From Pyrrhosoma nymphula (taxonomy: Eukaryota; Arthropoda; Insecta; Odonata; Coenagrionidae): DNA of 64,000 nt. Of this stretch, positions 12,260 to 25,729 are shown piece after piece. A model generated the notes under the pieces. That model did no database searches and was not told the origin of the DNA. It worked only from the letters and a program-made list of their open reading frames with translations. Positions within the stretch are counted from its first letter, which is position 1. Each line of letters starts with the position of its first letter. The stretch lies in NCBI GenBank assembly GCA_963573305.1, contig OY754329.1, positions 82,394,576 through 82,458,575 on the forward strand. Direction: 5' to 3'. A program made the translations under genes and the position numbers.

Positions 12260-13330
12260 AAGGTAATATCGGGCAATGTGGACGAATGGAGGTTTAGGAT
12301 AAAGAACAAGAGGTCTCTTGGAGTGGGTGGGAAGTAGAGAACGCAAATTTTGAGATAGGAAGGCTGGGAATGGGGCAGGCATCCTTGGAGTCAGTGAAAT
12401 AAAATGCGCGAAGGATGATGACTTCTAGACCCAAGGATTCAGAGCTGTATGCCCAGAATAAGAATGAGGATAGCAGCTTAGTGCATCATATTCAAGAAAA
12501 AATTGGAAATAAGTAAAGAAAATAGGGAAGAAGTGGAAAATCACATTTGGAATAAAAAGGGAGGTTCTAATGACCGAGATAAAAGGCTATCCTACGGACC
12601 AAATAATAGTCCAATGTATGTACCTGCTGGCTTGGATAAGGCATTTGTAAACGTGAAATTGTAGAAGTTTGCTCAAATTTCTTGATAGAATCTAAAATTA
12701 TTACAATTACAGAGGAATAATCCGATAACTCCATTGGAACCAAGTTATCACGATGATACACGTAAGAGGAAAAGACGCTAAAATAAACTAGGGAGTTAGG
12801 AGAGGATGCATTGTTTCTCTGTTACTTTCCAACGTACACCTAGAAGAATCATTCAGAGGAGCCCAGGGAACAGGAATCATTATAGTTAGGGTTGATAATG
12901 AAAAAATCAAGAGACTTCATTTTTCCGATAATTTCACTTGCATCGAGGCTAGATGACCTTTACGTGACCTCGAATAAAATAGATCGCGTAATACAGGGAT
13001 ACATCATTATTCTAACATGTGAATGACCGAAGATGAAAGCAGACTCTACATTGTAATTGGTCCAATAATAAATGGAATCCTTCCTCTAACTTGAATGCTG
13101 CATATAATAGTATAGAAGATGGTCAATGGCCATCAAGCGTAACATACCTGAAGCCAAAAAAAGCATTCATTTTTATGATGAACAAGAAAACCTCGAGAAG
13201 CAGACTCAGAAACACAAGGTCTAGGTGGATAAGCTGCGCTTTGAGAGGAAAATAATTTTTAAGGAGCGTTAAAGAAGGTGAAAAAAAGGAAAGAAGACGA
13301 ACGAGGGGCGAGAGGCCAGGTAAAACGGGA
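12260..13330 (+). pseudogene. Dead RTE-like non-LTR retrotransposon
   Basis: Frame-broken reverse transcriptase relic. Readable pieces in order are GLDKAFVNVK (motif A region), VRRGCIVSLLLSNVHLEE (the V.RGC.LSPLLFN motif of RTE elements) and KRLHFSDNFTCIEA, where FADD is decayed to FSDN. Many stops. No endonuclease domain is recoverable. Confidence 0.5.
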
Positions 13331-15422
13331 TATGAAACAGAAAATCTATAACGGCATGAATGTGTAACAAAAAACTTGGTAATTTGGTGGCCTGAGGTCG
13401 ACCAATCTTAGGATTTAATGGCTATTGATTATTATAGCAAATGTTGCTTCTATCTGTTATATGCTATTAAATGTTAAATCTTCTAGCGTACTGCAGTAGC
13501 GTGGGCAGGTCGTATATATTCAGGTCATGGGTTGTTTATTTGAGGGAGGTGACTAAAAACTGAGGTCACCAGCGTCATAAAGTGGCGTTCGCAAAGTTTT
13601 GAAAATGTGGTGTATAGGGATCTATTACGATGACCGGACGTTGACTGCTCTGTTAACTGACAATGAGCGAATCTCGTCAATGTCTTTATCATCCACCGGG
13701 CATTATGATGGCAGCCAATCAGATGCATCTTTTTTCAATATTTAATAAATGTAGATCCTTGACAGTCCATCTTTCTTATTAACTTTACAATAAAACATGA
13801 TAAACCTCCTTGAAGCAATATTTGTCAACATGTTTGCGGGTTACAAACATTATGATCATAAAATTAATTTATTTCCGTAACATTTGGAACTCCGTCTGCA
13901 AAACAGTCAACAACAGGCGCTGATATTCCCGTCTATCGTGATACACTCCTCCTTGATGGAAGACGACGGGAAACTTAACGCCACTAGCCGTAACTGTCAC
14001 GTACCGAAACGTTGATCGTAATCCCGCCCTTTAGCATCCCATCCGGCGGATAGAGAACTCGGCTAGAATGCCTCTCAAAAAAGCACCCGAGTTAGGACCG
14101 GGATTTTGCTGAAAAATCTTTCACTTCCGGGATTCAATCTTGGGTCCTTCGAGATGAGAAGAGTGCACCTTGACCACCACAGCAATTCAGACTTCCTTGA
14201 TCGAATTATTTCATATCACTCAATCCTGGCAATGATATCATGCAAAAGTCGACCATAGATAGAACGCAATGAGGTAGGTTATTTGATTGTTCGTTCCCCA
14301 TTCTTAGTCAACTTACATTTATAGATAATCCTCTAGATAGATCGGCCTTGAAGTCTCCAAAGGCGCTCAAAGCTCGAAAATTGCAATTGAGCAGCAACTC
14401 ACGTTCTCACTCGAAATAAGGGGTGCATCAAATGGGACATTAGGGAGACGGAAAATAAGATGGGAAATATTGTGTAAAATTCATTGTTCGAATTGGAGGA
14501 TAGTCACGCAAGGGAACAAAATATTTAACACACGAAAAATATTTAAATACACTTATTAGGGGAATATAATAGGCTTACAAGCTTATGTATACCACAGGAG
14601 TTTGAAAGAAAGAAAGCTATTTCGCTCAAGGTGATAAAATATAAAATTGTAATATTGAATTGAGGAGACGAAAATAGGAATGAAAGTGAGTAGAGCTATA
14701 GCAAGGTGAAGTAAAGGTGATGGTGAGTCAAAATACTCAATCACGTAAAAAATAGCAATGAATATTCGAAGTCATTTTTCGGATATATAAAACAAGGGTA
14801 TGAAAGAAGAGCTTTAAAGACAGCTTTGATAGCTACCTGGCAAGGAAAAATTCAGAGGGTTTCTTGGATTAAAATATATCGGGCATCAAAGACGTTAACG
14901 CAATACAAGATTTAAATTCGTAAATGCGAACATAATGCTAGAGTAAAATCGATATGTTTGCTCATTTGTCGGATAGGATCAGGTTATTTACACGGAAGAC
15001 TTAAGAAACTTTAGAAAAGGTATTGATGAGCAATATGATGGATTATGTAATCGTAAAGAACGAGTCATTCAAAACGAGTAAACGGTTCTGATAGCGCAGG
15101 TAGAAGCAGCTGTAGGTTAACTCGAGTAGGCAGCGATGGGGTGGTGAGTGAGATAGAAAATCATTCTATCATCTGAGAGAAATTGCAGTAATATTAATAG
15201 AACGCGCATGTGAATAGTCTAATAACAGGAATAGAAGGAGGAATACGGCAGACTATTGCGGCAAGGTTGAAAAAAATACCCGAAATAAATAGTGAAATGT
15301 GCAAGCAATGAGGAATATTAGTAAGGAGAAAAACGCAAAGTGATCTGCAGGAACTAAAATAGACGGTGCATTACTATTATATTGGCAGTTGTTCGATAAA
15401 TAACGAAAATGAAAATAACAAT
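13331..15422. other. Spacer, no gene seen
   Basis: Non-coding. A tRNA-like head on the minus strand occupies about 14127-14183 (B-box-like GATTGAATCCC). Nothing else supported. Confidence 0.4.
14127..14183 (-). repeat. tRNA-like SINE head (weak)
   Basis: The minus strand reads GTGGTCAAGGTGCACTC then CAAGATTGAATCCCGG, resembling A and B boxes of a tRNA-derived SINE. No clean cloverleaf. Confidence 0.35.
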
Positions 15423-16399
15423 ACATATTTAGATAATAATATCAACGGTAAAATAAATTCACAATCCCATGACTTTAATGATGACAAAACCCTTTAATAA
15501 AAATAACTAAAAAGATTAGCGAGGGAGTCGATATGAGTATCGAGTTAAATGGAAGCTTAAAATTGGGAGAACAAATAAAAACACGAAAGATATGTTACCC
15601 ATTGGAGCCTTAAAATGGATGATAAACATACTATTCAATAAGTGGAAGACGTACGAATTAGGCACGATGGGGAGGGAATAATTTACTTTAGGACATATGG
15701 AGGAAGTCACGGCATACGGATAAGTAAGCAATTACAGGTGATGAACCACAGAAGGCCAATTTGATAGATAAAATGCAAGGTTAGTTGAATAAAAGGCAGC
15801 ACTGATGAATGTAAAAAGATAAAGAGTATGCTTAACTGAGGAGAGAAATCATAAGTGAAGAGAGACCTTCGAAAAGGTTGTAACAAGCTAAGCGACGGTC
15901 CATCAAACACTACCCACATTGGTGAAGAAGGAAAACGGAAAAAAAGTTCTCTTAACCGAAATATTGGGGTCATCTACTACTTGAAAAAAATATACCGTTT
16001 TTTAAAATCTTCTGAAGAAATACAAATTGACTCAACTGTTACTTAACCATAATATAGGAAGAGATAAATACCAACCTTTGTTCTAAAGAGGTAACGTTTC
16101 ATAGGTACGCTAGCATAATTCATTCCAGTATTTATGTTAAAATAAAGGTTAGAACGGAGCTTTGACGTCTTTGAGGATATCTTTTGAACCGGCAGTCGTA
16201 GCCAAAGCATACTGTTAAAAAACGTAAAAGGTAATAATACAAAGATGAAACACTAAACAACCAATGCAAGTGGCCTAAATTAAAAGATAACAGTCAAGAC
16301 TCAGTTACAAGACGTAGGATCTGGGTGAATATGGAAGTTACCAATGGACGATAGTTTTGCAAATTTCAAAGGCTTTCAAGGCTAAAGTATGGAGGAAAA

Positions 16400-16600
16400 C
16401 GGAAAATAATTATTAATACGCAATGAGAGAAATAATGGAAAATAATTTGGGTTGGCTAAGTACGCAATCCGCAAGGCAATAAGGAAGCCATAATGTTAGA
16501 GAGCGGCAATAGGTCGTAGACTGACGATGCACCTTCTGATAAGTGAAAGCAGGGAAATAAAAGAATAATTGGGATGAACTAAAAAAGTGTATCATTACAG
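16400..16600 (-). pseudogene. Possible decayed terminal-exon relic behind GR B
   Basis: The counterpart of 930-1150: CGLRT, the same stop, then HCVLIIIFRF. It contains ~19 bp absent from the left copy. Low confidence for the same reasons. Confidence 0.2.
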
Positions 16601-16816
16601 AATAAGAATGTTTACATAATTTAGGAAAAGTGCAAATCTGGGATAAATGCCAAAAATAAATGCTGGATGACGTCTACGTAACAATATGCAGTTTCAGAGG
16701 GCATGAAAATCCACATTCATGGAAAGAAATTTAATATACTCATATTTCAATGGGAAATATTCAATATAAAGTCAAAAGACTGATAACAGTCGCATGCATA
16801 TATCTATTACACTTAC

Positions 16817-17830
16817 CTCCTTACGGCAATTCTCGCTCACCCGTAGGAGCCAAACATAAATACATAAAGGGAAAAATATCCAAGCAAAACTCCAAATCAG
16901 ATCAGTCAAAGATGAATAATTGTACCATCCACCATAGAAAACCAGTAAAGTGGCGGAAAATATGATGAGAAGACCAAGAAGGAGGGTATGAAACCCATAC
17001 GTTGTATTCAACACGCGGGAAATATGATAAAGCTTAATTTGAAGCTTGGACATTTTCCTAAGCGTTTCTATTGTCTTCGCTCTTGTACATTCATCCACCT
17101 CTGAAACATGTGCTTTACCTTTTCTCCCTATAGTTTCTCTTCCGAGCATGAAAGAAACTATAAGTAATATTTCATGATTAATGAATCGATGAAGATGCTT
17201 CATTAAAATGAAAAAGTTACCCAATTGTAGCGCAAACACAACGTTATATAAGTTCCAAACAATTTCCATCAAAACATTTACTAATTTAACATATTCAAGC
17301 CTCTTAACTAAATGTTCGTTTACACAATCCGCCACGAAGCTAACGCTACACGCTAAAACAAATGCTATTTCTAAGCAAACTGAATAAGTAAGTCCTTTCA
17401 GGCCGAGAATTGTTATTTCATTTCGAAGCTTCAGAAAGTATTCGGCGAACTCTTGAAAGATTTCATCGATTTTCTGACGATTCTTAAGTGCAAAGAGAGC
17501 TCCTAAAAGTCCACTAATAAAGTTAAGCACTGTCCAGCTATATATTACTATCTTAAAAAAGATGGTGGCTTCGGCATAGTGACTCTCCACAACGCACATA
17601 ATTAATAAGCAAGTGACGGTAATAAAAGTCGAAATGGGCATCACAGCTAAGCCTAAACACGCATATTTTCTTCTTTTCTTGTACTTTGCTTCTTCACTGT
17701 TATATTGCTTGAAAGGAGGAACACCAATCACCATACAAAGTTTCAGTAACGGAGCCATGACGACGAATATATCTTCGCATGAACAGGATCCTTGAGAATT
17801 TTTATCCATCGTTTGATGTGGAAAGTTCAC
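16817..17830 (-). CDS. Gustatory receptor B, first exon (open)
   Basis: 338 codons, a very close paralog of A, ending CRKE before GTAAGT in phase 0. N-terminal MAPLLKLCMVIGVPPF, six predicted membrane segments at the same places as A, and the loop motif LYHISRVLNTTYG. Substitutions from A leave the frame open over the whole exon, with no indel, which suggests coding constraint after the duplication. Met8 (17809) is the alternative start. The missing TM7 implies splicing to a downstream exon; none intact is visible between here and GR C. Confidence 0.88.
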
Positions 17831-20446
17831 CCATGTAAGAATTCTACAGTAACCTGAATAGATCCAATCAAAAGGGCTAAATTTGTATATTTATATATAA
17901 GGGCTGTATTTGTTTCTTCCATGATGATGGTTTTTGGTTTCTCTTCATGTCTATCTCCTCCACACGTTTTCCATCCACTCACAGAAATATTTGCAGTACA
18001 TTTACGCGATGACACGAACTTCTCATCAAGTAGAATATGAAAGTTCATTAATCTAACTATGAATGCCTTAAAGTTGAGACGAAGTATCGGCAGTTGAAAA
18101 AAGGTGAATGAGCATAGATGATTGATCAAAATCAATAATTTCCGTTATTTTGCACTCGGGTGTTTGAGCGAGATATGAATTTTGCCCTACAAGTAAAATG
18201 ATTAAGTCATAAGCAGTAGACACTACTACAAAGAAGTAGGATAAATCCTTTACGGCCACGGGCCATTGCAAAACGCCATCCAGTGAAGGAAGGAGTGTAA
18301 AATGATTATGAAAATATTTTATTTTTTATACTCCTTCAGTAATTACATTCAATTCGTAGGTGAGGATTAAAGAAACAAAGACAAAATGTTCCAAGTATAT
18401 TAAGATTGGCACAACATTCAAGCATCTTTTAAACAACCAAAAACCTTAGTCAAATGACAATTATATGTGATAACCTATATTTGAGGAGGAATCGCCAAAA
18501 TGTGAGCACTTCGATCAATTAAGTGGTTTTTATCAAGCAAAAGAATAAAAAGAATTTTTTCGAGCCAAGCGAATAAGAAAACAAGGGGGCGACTTGTGTG
18601 TGCTTCCATTTAGGATGAGATTTGTAAAACGAGAACTCTCCCGCCCATCTGCGAGAAAAAGGCGGTGCGTCATCACTCGACAATGCGAGATACCGCCCGA
18701 AAACTCAAAAGACACGTGATGAGTTTTTGACAGGGTTCAGACAACTGTTTATAGTGGACGGTGTAACACACGCTAATGTCTGATATATCCAATCCAATGA
18801 TATGATTTTATTTGAATTATATATATAATAAATTACTGGACAGAAATTTTAGCCATCTGGAGCCTAAAAATGAAATTATCGTAAAATATAATATTCCAAT
18901 CAAACTATTGACCACACAGGGTTGCTTTCAATTTTATTTCAGAACACTACAAACCGTGGCACTCTTGATGCTAAAATAACAGCCTCTTAAGCTGGAAAAG
19001 AGTGCAAGATTTAAAACTCATCCACGATGATATATCTTTTGTGTCTATTCCAAATTTTTCTTTTTCCTTAAATTTTCTTTTAAGTCACTTAAATTTCAAA
19101 ACTAATTTCTCACAAGAAAAAATCAAATCAACACAAAACGGGAAATTAAATTATTCTTACACTTAAGCATCATCGGTGTAACAATGGAAATAAGAGATAA
19201 TGCACACTTGACGCCTACCTATGTCAAGTTTCCCGATCAACACAATATTTGTTTACCCGTTGAAAAAGAATGTGTCCGCTCCAAAAATATATAAATATTC
19301 ACCATTTCCTTAAATAACGGTTTTTATGGAAAACCATATTTTATCCTCCAAATTTAAAATAATATTAAAATTAAGAATAAAATGCAATGACAATTACGCA
19401 TTTTCTGGTGAAATGAGGATGAATGGGAGATATCAGCGTATCCATGTTTAAAATTTCAGAAACATGGTGCGGTTTGGTGTCAAAAAGTGTTAGAATTTGT
19501 GCTAGTGTTAATTATTACAACTATAAAGAACTTTTATCAAATTAATAGGCCACAAACATTTTTAAGCAGTAAGCTACATGTAACAGTTCATTTCAAATTT
19601 AGAATCTATCGCAAAAATGTAATAAAAATATAGGTGCAATTCCTCCATAGCACTTACACTGGAACTACAATAATATGGTAAGCAATCTTTTTCATAGGAG
19701 GTTAAAGGAATAACATCAGTATCGCATCGCAAAAGAACTATAAAGATTATGTTCAGTAAATGTCCATAAAAAGAGTTTCGATGAGTTTAAAAGATTATGT
19801 TCCACTGGGGAAAAGAAGTGTGGAGCGACCTAAGTTTACATTTTGAAACAGAACCGGTAGAAATGCCTATTCCTGGCATGACAGATGTAGGTGTCATAAG
19901 TTTTTGAACTGGTTATTTTATCCTCATATATTTCTAAGTCACACGTTTCGGGTAATAGTAGTGCTCCCTTCTATGCGATAGGCATAGAAGGATAGACATG
20001 ATCAAAACTTTCATTTTCATCCTTGGAATGTACCCAAAATATATTTTATTAACCTGAATATATGCCCTAATGAAGCCCTTGAAGAAGAGATTGGCGGAAA
20101 AATAATTCCAATAAAAAGGACGTTAGGGTAAACAATGTTCTCGATTTTTGGAGGAATTCCCTCAAGTTCTAAATTTGTGAAAAACAGAAACTCTCTGAAC
20201 TACTATCTTTTACAATTATAACAAAATAAAGGATTCCTATCACTAGTTTCAAAATTCACTTTACACATCAGTACTAAAAATAAGTAACATTGAAGTTACA
20301 ACATTAACCGCAGGGCGCAGAAATTATGCCAACTCACTGATTGCGATATATTTCAACATTTTTATTGCTAAAAGATACAAGCTGCAGCAAAACATATTAG
20401 AATTTGTACGTAAAAAAACGTTAACAGTTTATAAGTTCTGACATGG
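17831..20446. other. 5' flank of GR B, no gene seen
   Basis: Matches 2363-4778. A ~190-bp AT-rich insertion at 19018-19209 is missing from the left copy. Nothing coding supported. Confidence 0.5.
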
Positions 20447-20689
20447 AGGTCCAAAATTATCCAAATGTTTCGATACATTCTAAACCATAGAGTGGGAAAT
20501 ATATTGAAACGAAAGCATATTTTTCACTTCTTGTATCATTATATTTAGACTTATTCCCAGTCACAAATGCCAATCTTTTGTTTAACAACAGACTAATTTA
20601 TCAGCATAAGTTTCCCAACTGTGGCGAGAATAGAACAAAGCAGAAACTACGAACGATGGAAAGCATAGAGGTTGCGAATTTCTCATAAT

Positions 20690-21190
20690 GATTATTTTCG
20701 ACTAAATTTTATGAAAGCGGTTAATAAAGGTGTATGTATTGCACACCACGACAAAATCAGTATGAAGGCGTCCTTTTGTCTTAACCTCACTACGGTAGAG
20801 ATATTCTTTCCGTTTTATCCTTATATGGCACGCAAATAATTCATGGAAAAGAAATTGAATCCTTTGAAACTTCTCAAGGCAAATGTCAGCACTGCCATAA
20901 CAAGGAGTTTTAGAATTATTATATTGATGTACATAGCTTTGGTAACGAATTCAAAATTGTTGTCTCCGAAATTATTTACACAATACACCCATATTATGAA
21001 CATAATTATTGACGAGAAACCTGTAAGTGTCCAAAAGAAAATCCCTATATTTTCGCGTATTGTCAACGAGATATGCTATCCTCCACAGTAGCCTTGCGTT
21101 GCATAAAGAGGAACGAGTAAGCATCTGCATATGTTCAGTAACGGTTCCATTAGAACGAATATGCATTCCTCAGGAATATGTTTCTTTGAA
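20690..21190 (-). pseudogene. Gustatory receptor E, N-terminal relic
   Basis: Starts with ECIFVLMEPLLNICRCLLVP, a GR N-terminus, then meets a stop in CGG(stop)HIS. It continues in frame through two membrane-like segments and ALRSFKGFNF. After a second stop near 20824 a shifted frame reads SEVKTKGRLHTDFVVVCNTY, matching the REVKKKVLFQVAFVIGCHAY region of the paralogs. The 3' half and the donor are not found. It lies in the 5.8-kb segment absent from the left copy. Confidence 0.65.
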
Positions 21191-21483
21191 TACAGCTTCA
21201 CTGCGGAAGATTTCCAACAGGGATCACATCAATCACTTTGGAAAAGCTTTTATTGCCTCAACATTTAGGATCATTTTAGTAAACATTTTCAGCGGTATGG
21301 ACGTTATGGCGCATTCTCCGGATTCTTTCAATAAACCGCTCCAATCCTAAGACATCGTCGGGTTTAACCCTCAAACCGTGACTCCAGTGTACAGTTTCTT
21401 TTTAGGACACTTGTCTTGCTTAACCTTCATCCGCTCACGCCCTCCAACGTAACACCCGCTCGCGACGACGGTAATTTGACCGT

Positions 21484-21486
<3 letters not shown>

Positions 21487-21534
<48 letters not shown>
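21487..21534. repeat. (TA)n microsatellite
   Basis: About 24 TA units; a second AT run follows at 21640-21705. Confidence 0.95.
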
Positions 21535-21535
<1 letters not shown>

Positions 21536-21744
21536 AACAGAAGGTGAAAGAAAGAGATAGAAAACATATAACTGAAATTGGACGAAGACACTGGTGATGT
21601 GGAAGATGGTTGAGCCGAAAAAATCAGAGGGTAAAAATATATAAATACCCGGAATATATATATATTCCGGGTTCGAGAAAAAAAAAAAATATATATATAT
21701 TTAACTTCTTGGAGAATCACTCGGGTGATAAATATTTATTATGC

Positions 21745-21962
21745 CAAGAGGGTGGCCGATAAATATACAGAAACAGAAAAAAAGGACACTCACATATTCA
21801 AACTTCCGATATTTCGGTGGAAAGTAGCTTCCACCTTTCTCTAGGTAAAGAGTACTCTTTACCTAGAGAAAGGTGGAAGCTACTTTCCACCGAAATATCG
21901 GAAGTTTCAATATGTAGTGTCCTTTTTTTCTGTTTCTGTATTTTTATCGGCCACCCTCTTGT
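21745..21962. repeat. ~218-bp near-perfect palindrome
   Basis: Two ~109-base arms meet at 21853/21854 (AAAGAGTACTCTTT) with almost no loop and few mismatches. Each arm contains GGTGG...CCACC followed by GAAATATCGG, the layout of a hammerhead stem II plus GAAA. The CUGANGA part is altered (CTAGAGA). Related to 26522-26908; probably the end structure of a Penelope-like or foldback element. Confidence 0.8.
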
Positions 21963-22559
21963 CATATTATATAAAAATATATATATTTATTTATATACTG
22001 TCAGTTAAATATTGCAACTATTGCTTGCTAATACCTCAAAGGCTTATTATTATCTTTATATATTATAAAAGTAATCATTTAATTCGCATGAGGAGGGAAA
22101 AAGTACATAGTAAGCATTTTTCCCGTGAACATGTCGTAAGAAGGTCGAAGTTTGTTATTGTATTTGAATCGATACTTTGAAGTCTCTTACCGGAAGTCGT
22201 GATAAGTGCGCTGTTACAACTGTGTTATGACGTGTATGTTGCCACTATGCCACCGAAGACAAGATCTGCACCGTCGTTTTAGCTTATAGGGTACGAAACA
22301 TCGAAAATAAGTGGGGAAAACAAGCTCCCAACATTACCTATCAGTCTGTTCTTATACAGAAGTTAACCAGAACTTTCAGTCATCTCTAGGTAGAGTAAAA
22401 GGCTGTATTATCTTCTGGTTATCGTTTTCAAGACATTGTAAAACCAGCCCTTAGTGTTCTTCAGTTCGTGCTGCACTTACACAAACCGCCAGTAGTGTCC
22501 TTTAGAGAGGTAAGTCAGCGTGCAGTACAGGACCTTTTCCGTTTTCGGAGCGAGGCGGC
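21963..22559. other. No gene seen
   Basis: AT-rich non-coding DNA between the palindrome and the retrotransposon tail. Confidence 0.4.
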
Positions 22560-22905
22560 ATTCCGACTTTACGTACATCTACGTCTACATACTACCCCGC
22601 AAGCCGCCTCAATAGGCGTGTGGCGGGGGGTGTTAGGACACCAGCCGTTTAAATAAAAAAGGAAACGCTCTAATGATATTACGCCTTGCATTTATTAAAG
22701 TCCCTAATTGTTCGGGGGAAAAACGAATTCCCATGCCTATCCGTTCGGCAAAATATCTCTCTTAATTTATCTTTTAAAAGAGAAATTACCTGTGTGGGTA
22801 CGCTGTAAAAAAAAAGACAACCATAGAGAAAAGACGCTTTTGCACTTTGAAAAAAGGGGGAAGGAGTTAAAACCAAACTTGTTCGTGGTAAATGGATTTG
22901 CATGA
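22560..22905 (-). pseudogene. 3' end of a CR1/L2-like retrotransposon
   Basis: A minus-strand reading CRTDRHGNSFFPRTIRDFN matches the C-terminus of the element at 38037-40000 (CRTDRFKMSFFPRTIRDHN). Downstream it shares the 3' UTR end (GAGGCGGCTTGCGGGGTA and a GATGTA-type tail). 5'-truncated, so inactive. Confidence 0.75.
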
Positions 22906-23352
22906 GGGCATCTACGTTGTGCTAAGGGAAGGACAAATGTAACAGCGGTTTGAGTACTTAAACTCTGGAAACGGACCAAGGAAGAAGTTACTCTCAAGGA
23001 AAGAGAGTCGCCTAAAATGCCAGTTATCGGCACTAAAGAAATTTGTAGTGTACAGTCCCTGAGGAAGTAACGGCAATCGATGATGTATTATTGCCAATCG
23101 AATATGCTGAATTGAAAGTGCCGGGTATTGTATGAATGCGGTCTATGAACTACAAGCTGAATTTGGTACGCAGGGAGGGGTACAGAAACGAAAATAATGA
23201 AAAGCGGTCTGAGAGGCCGACGTCACGGTTTACGCAACATTTTTTTACGTCACGGGTTGAGGGTTAAAATAATTTGCATTGAAATTTTAAAAACAATCTT
23301 TTCGGTAACAGTATGAGTTTCAATTGAAATATGTTTCAGGTTCACTACGCCG

Positions 23353-24640
23353 CACAGTGGGACCAATGCCTGAAATCGCGGCCAAAACCCCCAAATAACA
23401 AACATTTTGCACAACGATGAAAAATATTCTGTAGGTTACATGAATGACTGGTGTAACCGAAAATATTACAATATTTTGTATTGCTCCTTTATTTCATATC
23501 AAAGCAGGCGGCTGAATTCGGCACATCATAAATTGCTCCGTCAATCGCTTTACCTTCACGCTTTTATTGTCTAAATCAGCTCTAAAAAATGGAAGTCTAG
23601 CAGAATTTTTTACTTTTCCCGAGTTTAAGGCATTTACAAATATTAATCCTGTCAAGTACCAATATATCTTTTTTAATTCTTAATATGTATATTTCTAGTT
23701 TCATGACAATATTTATTTTCAAAATCATCTGGAATTAAACGAAGGAAGGCAAAAATACCCTACAAGCCCCGCTTTCTTATCCATTCAGTTATGAAGACAC
23801 TATATTTCTCTTATTTTTCCCTTAAAATAAACTGCGGATACTTGCGGATACGGGTTTGCAAACCAATTTTCGTGTAGCATGCACGTATGGCAGCGAGCAG
23901 CTCATAGGTAGTTAGCAGTTGTTGATCTGCGCATGCGCGCATAGTCAAATTTTGTTACAAATAAACGCAATAAAATGGCTCGTTGACAACGATTTAACTG
24001 CTTTCGTATATTTTCAATTTGTCAATATCGATATCACGCCTAGAATTACATAACATATAGCGACATACTTCTGGAGGTTGGACCGCACGATATGCACATA
24101 TGTGGATCTGCATACTTAACGACTACTTGAGAAAGATTTGACAAACTTCGCCAGTCATGAAATCAGGTAAATTTGTAAAAAATATTACGCCGAAATCAAA
24201 TCCAAGTGGGAGAAATGGCACCACAAGGAAGATATATTTTTTTTATTGTAAAGAGTGGATTCAAAACTCCTATCCGAAGCGTCAGTCACTTCATCACCGC
24301 GTGCTAAATAGATAAAAAGGGCTTTTTCATCCGAAAAAAATCTGCCGAACTAAGACCTTATGAACCTCAAGAGGGGTTAAATGTTATAATGGAAGCAGAT
24401 TTATCGATGAACGCGTATCAAACGTTGATATGGCAGGCAAATGGCAGAGGTGTAAATCTTTGGCTATCATATAAGCGTGATGTAAAGAAAGTGAAAATGC
24501 AATGCTATCCGCGTCAAGACAATCTAACTCTCACGGACACAAAGGTAGAATTTAAGCTGATTAGAATATTAGATCCAATAGTAACGAGGTTACTTACAGA
24601 AAGAGAGTTGAAATCAATTACCAAAAGATTCTCTCAAAGG
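23353..24640 (+). pseudogene. Truncated Transib DNA transposon with RSS-like end
   Basis: Left end: CACAGTG (23353-23359), a 22-bp spacer, then CCAAAACCC (23382-23390), the heptamer-spacer-nonamer layout of Transib ends and V(D)J signals. The frame from 24362 reads EGLNVIMEADLSMNAYQTL, then SYKRDVKKVKMQCYPRQDNL and TDTKVEFKLIRILDPIVTRL. These align with the intact-looking stretch of the second element (EGKLTKRQYNVVR, CYPEGIEIRENSTKVDLQCL, LDHTIRRIV). Sequence homology stops after about 24610, so the catalytic DDE part is gone. Confidence 0.6.
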
Positions 24641-24748
24641 TAGGTAAGCATTGAGTGTCTAAATGGGGTTGTGATGGGGAAGTGAGGTACATATTCAAAC
24701 CATAGAAAACGACCATGTTCACAGTATAAATAAAAATGAAGAGCTTAC

Positions 24749-25729
24749 CTCTCGATAAAATCTGTCACACTCTAAGAGGAGCCATATTAAAATACTCATG
24801 GCGTAGATAATCCAACAGAACGACCACATGAGATCGTAAATTTCGGAGCCAGTCACCCCTTCAATGAAGACCACTAACGTTGCGGCAAAGAATGCGAGAA
24901 AGCAAAGCAAGAGTGGATGACTTCCGTACGAAGAATTTACCATGCCGAAAATGTGGTACAGCTTCAGGTAAAATGTACACCAATGCCTAACCAACCTTGT
25001 AGCCTCCATAGCAAGGCCACTACTAAAGCCGCGACGTTTCTTATTTCTAATCGGAAAAGAAAATAAAGACATATTTTCGTACAACCGGATTATTTCGTGG
25101 TTCAAACACTGGTGGAGATGAGCCATTAAACTAAAAATGATACCGAGCTGCAGGACAAAAACAACAGCGTAGTAGTTCCAAATAATACTTAGGATGGCAC
25201 AGGCTTCTTTCTCGTAAAACTTGTGCTCGATTAAATAATCAGTGGAAAGATCGTAGGTGAAACATGCGTTGCAGAGGAAGACGAAAGCGACCAGAGAAAA
25301 AATTCGTTTCTTCATTGCTCTCAGGACGGGGTGAGATGTCCTGTTTTCCATTTCACGGAAGCATTGAGCAAGTTCTTGAAAAATTATGTCAATTCGAGGA
25401 TGATTGTTGAGCGCGAACGCCACACCTGCGATTGCAAATGACTGTTGTGCTATTATCCAGACGTACAACGTTATTAGAACGAAACTTTGAGAGAAGTCGC
25501 GGTAGCCATTATCCATTTTGATTCTAACCAAGCAAGTGACCAACGTGGAGAAGGATAAAAAAGCCCAGAAAACAATGCCGAAGCGCGAACGTCTTCTGTC
25601 TGGAGTAAATCCTTCAGCTCCACAGAAGCGTTGCGTGTAAGGTGGCACACTTAAAATCCGACAGAGTCTAAGTAAAGGAGCCATGGCAGCAAACATATCC
25701 TCGGCAACATCGACATCTTGTGCGGCCAT
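24749..25729 (-). CDS. Gustatory receptor D, first exon (open)
   Basis: 327 codons. Starts MAAQDVDVAEDMFAAMAPLL, then RLCRILSVPPY. Six predicted membrane segments; the loop motif is LYHIFGMVNSSYG; the exon ends CDRFYRE before GTAAGC, phase 0. No frame lesion. Unlike A/B, C/F and H/I it has no partner in the window, because its copy was deleted from the left block. No terminal exon recognised between here and 21190. Confidence 0.88.
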
